A stretch of 64,000 nucleotides of DNA from Granulicella sibirica (lineage in GTDB: Bacteria > Acidobacteriota > Terriglobia > Terriglobales > Acidobacteriaceae): the NCBI RefSeq assembly GCF_004115155.1, contig NZ_RDSM01000001.1, forward strand, positions 868,001 to 932,000, in the 5' to 3' direction. Position 1 is the first letter of the stretch; the number at the start of each line of letters is the position of its first letter. This document shows positions 62,803-64,000 of the stretch, in pieces. The notes beneath the pieces were generated by a model that worked only from the letters and a program-made list of their open reading frames with translations, had not been told where the DNA came from and searched no databases. The position numbers and the translations under genes are program-made.

Positions 62803-63718
62803 AGAACCGCTGCGCCCGCCCCACGTCTATCCCGATCTGCGCCTTGAGCGCCTCGGGCGTAGGCCACTTCTTCTCCCCACGCAGCCTCTTATGAAACTCC
62901 AGCGTCAACGGCGTCGCCTCATTCAGCTCGATCGGATGAAAGTTCAGCAGGTACGACTCGACTGTGAATGAGTCTTCCCCAAACGTAGGCCGATTCCCTA
63001 CATTCGTCACGGCCTCAAACGCCTTACCGGCAACCGTCATGGTCGTTACGTAAACGCCGTTGGCCGGCAGAAGTTCGCCATATGGCGCCAGATTGATCGT
63101 GGGCACCGTATACCGCGTCCCGTAACCGCGCCCCGAGGCCGGCGTCGACTCCACCGCGAACGCCCGCCCCAGCAGAGCCCGTGCCTGGTTCATCTCCCCT
63201 GCCCCCACCAGCCCCCTCACCCTGCTCGAAGAAACCGGAGACCCGCGCAGACTCCGCGGAGCGTACGCCCTCACCCCAAACCCAAGCTCCCGCCCAATCT
63301 GCTCCAGCCCGTCGATTCCTGCCTCGGCCTGGTAGCCAAACCGGAAGTTCTCTCCCTCGTGCACCTCGACGACGCCTGCCGCCTCGACCAGCACAACCCG
63401 CGCAAACTCCCGCGCCGACATACGCGAAAGCTCATGTGTGAACGGGATCACCACCGCCGCATCCACGCCCGTCTCGGCAATCAGTTCCAGCTTCCGCTCG
63501 AGTGGCGTGATCATCGGAAACCACTTCTCTGGCCTCAGCACCCGCACCGGATGAGGGTCGAACGTAATCGCCAGCGATGCCGCACCCAGCTCCCGCGCCC
63601 GTCCGATCACCTCTTCGATCACCCACTGGTGCCCGCGATGCACGCCATCGAAGTTCCCGATCGTCGCCACCACCGGTCCACCCCGAGGCAACTCGCCAAT
63701 TCCCCGATAGACCTTCAT
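62729..63718 (-). CDS. ribF: Bifunctional riboflavin kinase/FAD synthetase RibF
   Basis: 329 aa. N-terminal nucleotidyltransferase TIGNFDGVHRGHQ and TFDPHP, SSSRVRGLVGAG, then the flavokinase domain YTVPTINLAP, GVYVTTM, NVGNRPTFG. It makes FMN and FAD from riboflavin. Its start overlaps the stop of the metallo-beta-lactamase gene by four bases (ATGA), and its 3' end overlaps PBP1A. The overlapped end (KRGAGRREPARVLQGS) is basic. Confidence 0.95.
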   Translation of the reverse strand: MKVYRGIGELPRGGPVVATIGNFDGVHRGHQWVIEEVIGRARELGAASLAITFDPHPVRVLRPEKWFPMITPLERKLELIAETGVDAAVVIPFTHELSRMSAREFARVVLVEAAGVVEVHEGENFRFGYQAEAGIDGLEQIGRELGFGVRAYAPRSLRGSPVSSSRVRGLVGAGEMNQARALLGRAFAVESTPASGRGYGTRYTVPTINLAPYGELLPANGVYVTTMTVAGKAFEAVTNVGNRPTFGEDSFTVESYLLNFHPIELNEATPLTLEFHKRLRGEKKWPTPEALKAQIGIDVGRAQRFFNLYRLAAKRGAGRREPARVLQGS

Positions 63719-64000
63719 GCCTGTATCTCGAAGTCCAGCTTCAACCCGTCGTAGGCCAGCCGTATATGCGGAGGAAGCTCAGCCTCCGTCGCCTCATGGT
63801 CGAGATCATGCCCGATGTGCGTAAAATAAGCCCGCTTCGGCTTCAGCTTCTCCACAAACCCCACCGACTTCGCTAGGTGCGAGTGGCTCGGATGCGGCTC
63901 CCGCCTCAAGGTATCGAGGATCAGCACATCGAGCCCTTGCAGCCTCTCCATGCTCTCCTTCGGAATATCGCTCATATCCGTCAGGTAGGCCGCGCTTCCA
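63715..64000 (-). CDS. Metallo-beta-lactamase fold hydrolase (5' end beyond window)
   Basis: Partial, the C-terminal 95 or so residues. Reading from the window edge gives AAYLTDMSDIPKESMERLQGLDVLILDTLR, then HPSHSHLAKSVGFVEKLKPKRAYFTHIGHDLDHE. The Asp and His residues of the second half of the zinc site are present. PhnP-like or related phosphodiesterases have this layout. It is upstream of ribF with an ATGA overlap. Confidence 0.85.
   Translation of the reverse strand, partial: GSAAYLTDMSDIPKESMERLQGLDVLILDTLRREPHPSHSHLAKSVGFVEKLKPKRAYFTHIGHDLDHEATEAELPPHIRLAYDGLKLDFEIQA

Overview
The window is GC-rich chromosomal DNA, very probably from an acidobacterium of the class Terriglobia (Granulicella/Edaphobacter/Terriglobus type). 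This is inferred from gene content: a large Oar-like TonB-dependent receptor with an N-terminal carboxypeptidase-regulatory-like domain, a VWFA-related protein of the acidobacterial type, a PadR regulator followed by a protein with a permease-prefix-like segment, two HpnI-like glycosyltransferases and an HspR-type MerR regulator. Many genes start with TTG or GTG. No rRNA, tRNA, CRISPR, transposase or prophage was seen, so this looks like core chromosome with small accessory patches.

Layout. 0.1-5.9 kb: small envelope and stress proteins (DUF948-like, YtxH, BON lipoprotein, glycine-zipper proteins) around a GH57 alpha-glucan branching enzyme. 5.9-12.4 kb: membrane proteins, a GT-C glycosyltransferase, a methyltransferase and a secreted M1 metallopeptidase. 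12.4-23 kb: SixA and Ppx/GppA phosphatases, two ArnT-like GT-C glycosyltransferases, two tandem HpnI-like glycosyltransferases, HspR and a membrane-anchored SDR. 23-29.6 kb: the TonB receptor with its own promoter, long leader and strong terminator, then small genes and a VWFA-related protein. 29.7-35.1 kb (minus strand): dnaK, two small proteins, a Nei-type DNA glycosylase, an orphan HigA-like antitoxin and dnaJ. 36.4-38.1 kb: mreC-mreD. 38.9-46.7 kb: an NtrX-like regulator and an NtrY-like kinase, separated by a PadR/membrane-protein module and a divergent SDR/TetR pair. 47.1-53.7 kb: ald, mreB, DUF3861, nucleoside hydrolase, RsbQ-like hydrolase, diguanylate cyclase. 53.8-58.2 kb (minus strand): phoH-terminator-ybeY-corC-era. 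58.9-64 kb: a catalytically degenerate S41 peptidase-like protein, penicillin-binding protein 1A, then ribF and an incomplete metallo-beta-lactamase-fold gene.

Common themes are envelope construction (MreBCD, PBP1A, hopanoid-type and lipid-linked-sugar glycosyltransferases, outer-membrane receptor), proteostasis (DnaK/DnaJ/HspR) and RNA/ribosome maintenance (YbeY, Era, PhoH).

The most interesting signals are: (1) the leader between the S41-like pseudo-peptidase and PBP1A, which has a 17-bp hairpin and a second hairpin whose loop is complementary to the PBP1A Shine-Dalgarno sequence; (2) loss of both catalytic residues in that S41 protein; (3) two families of short dispersed repeats, of which one copy lies in frame inside the M1 peptidase gene and another encodes the tail of YbeY; (4) an NtrX-like regulator without the GAFTGA loop, split from its probable kinase; (5) a tandem operator between an SDR gene and a TetR gene.
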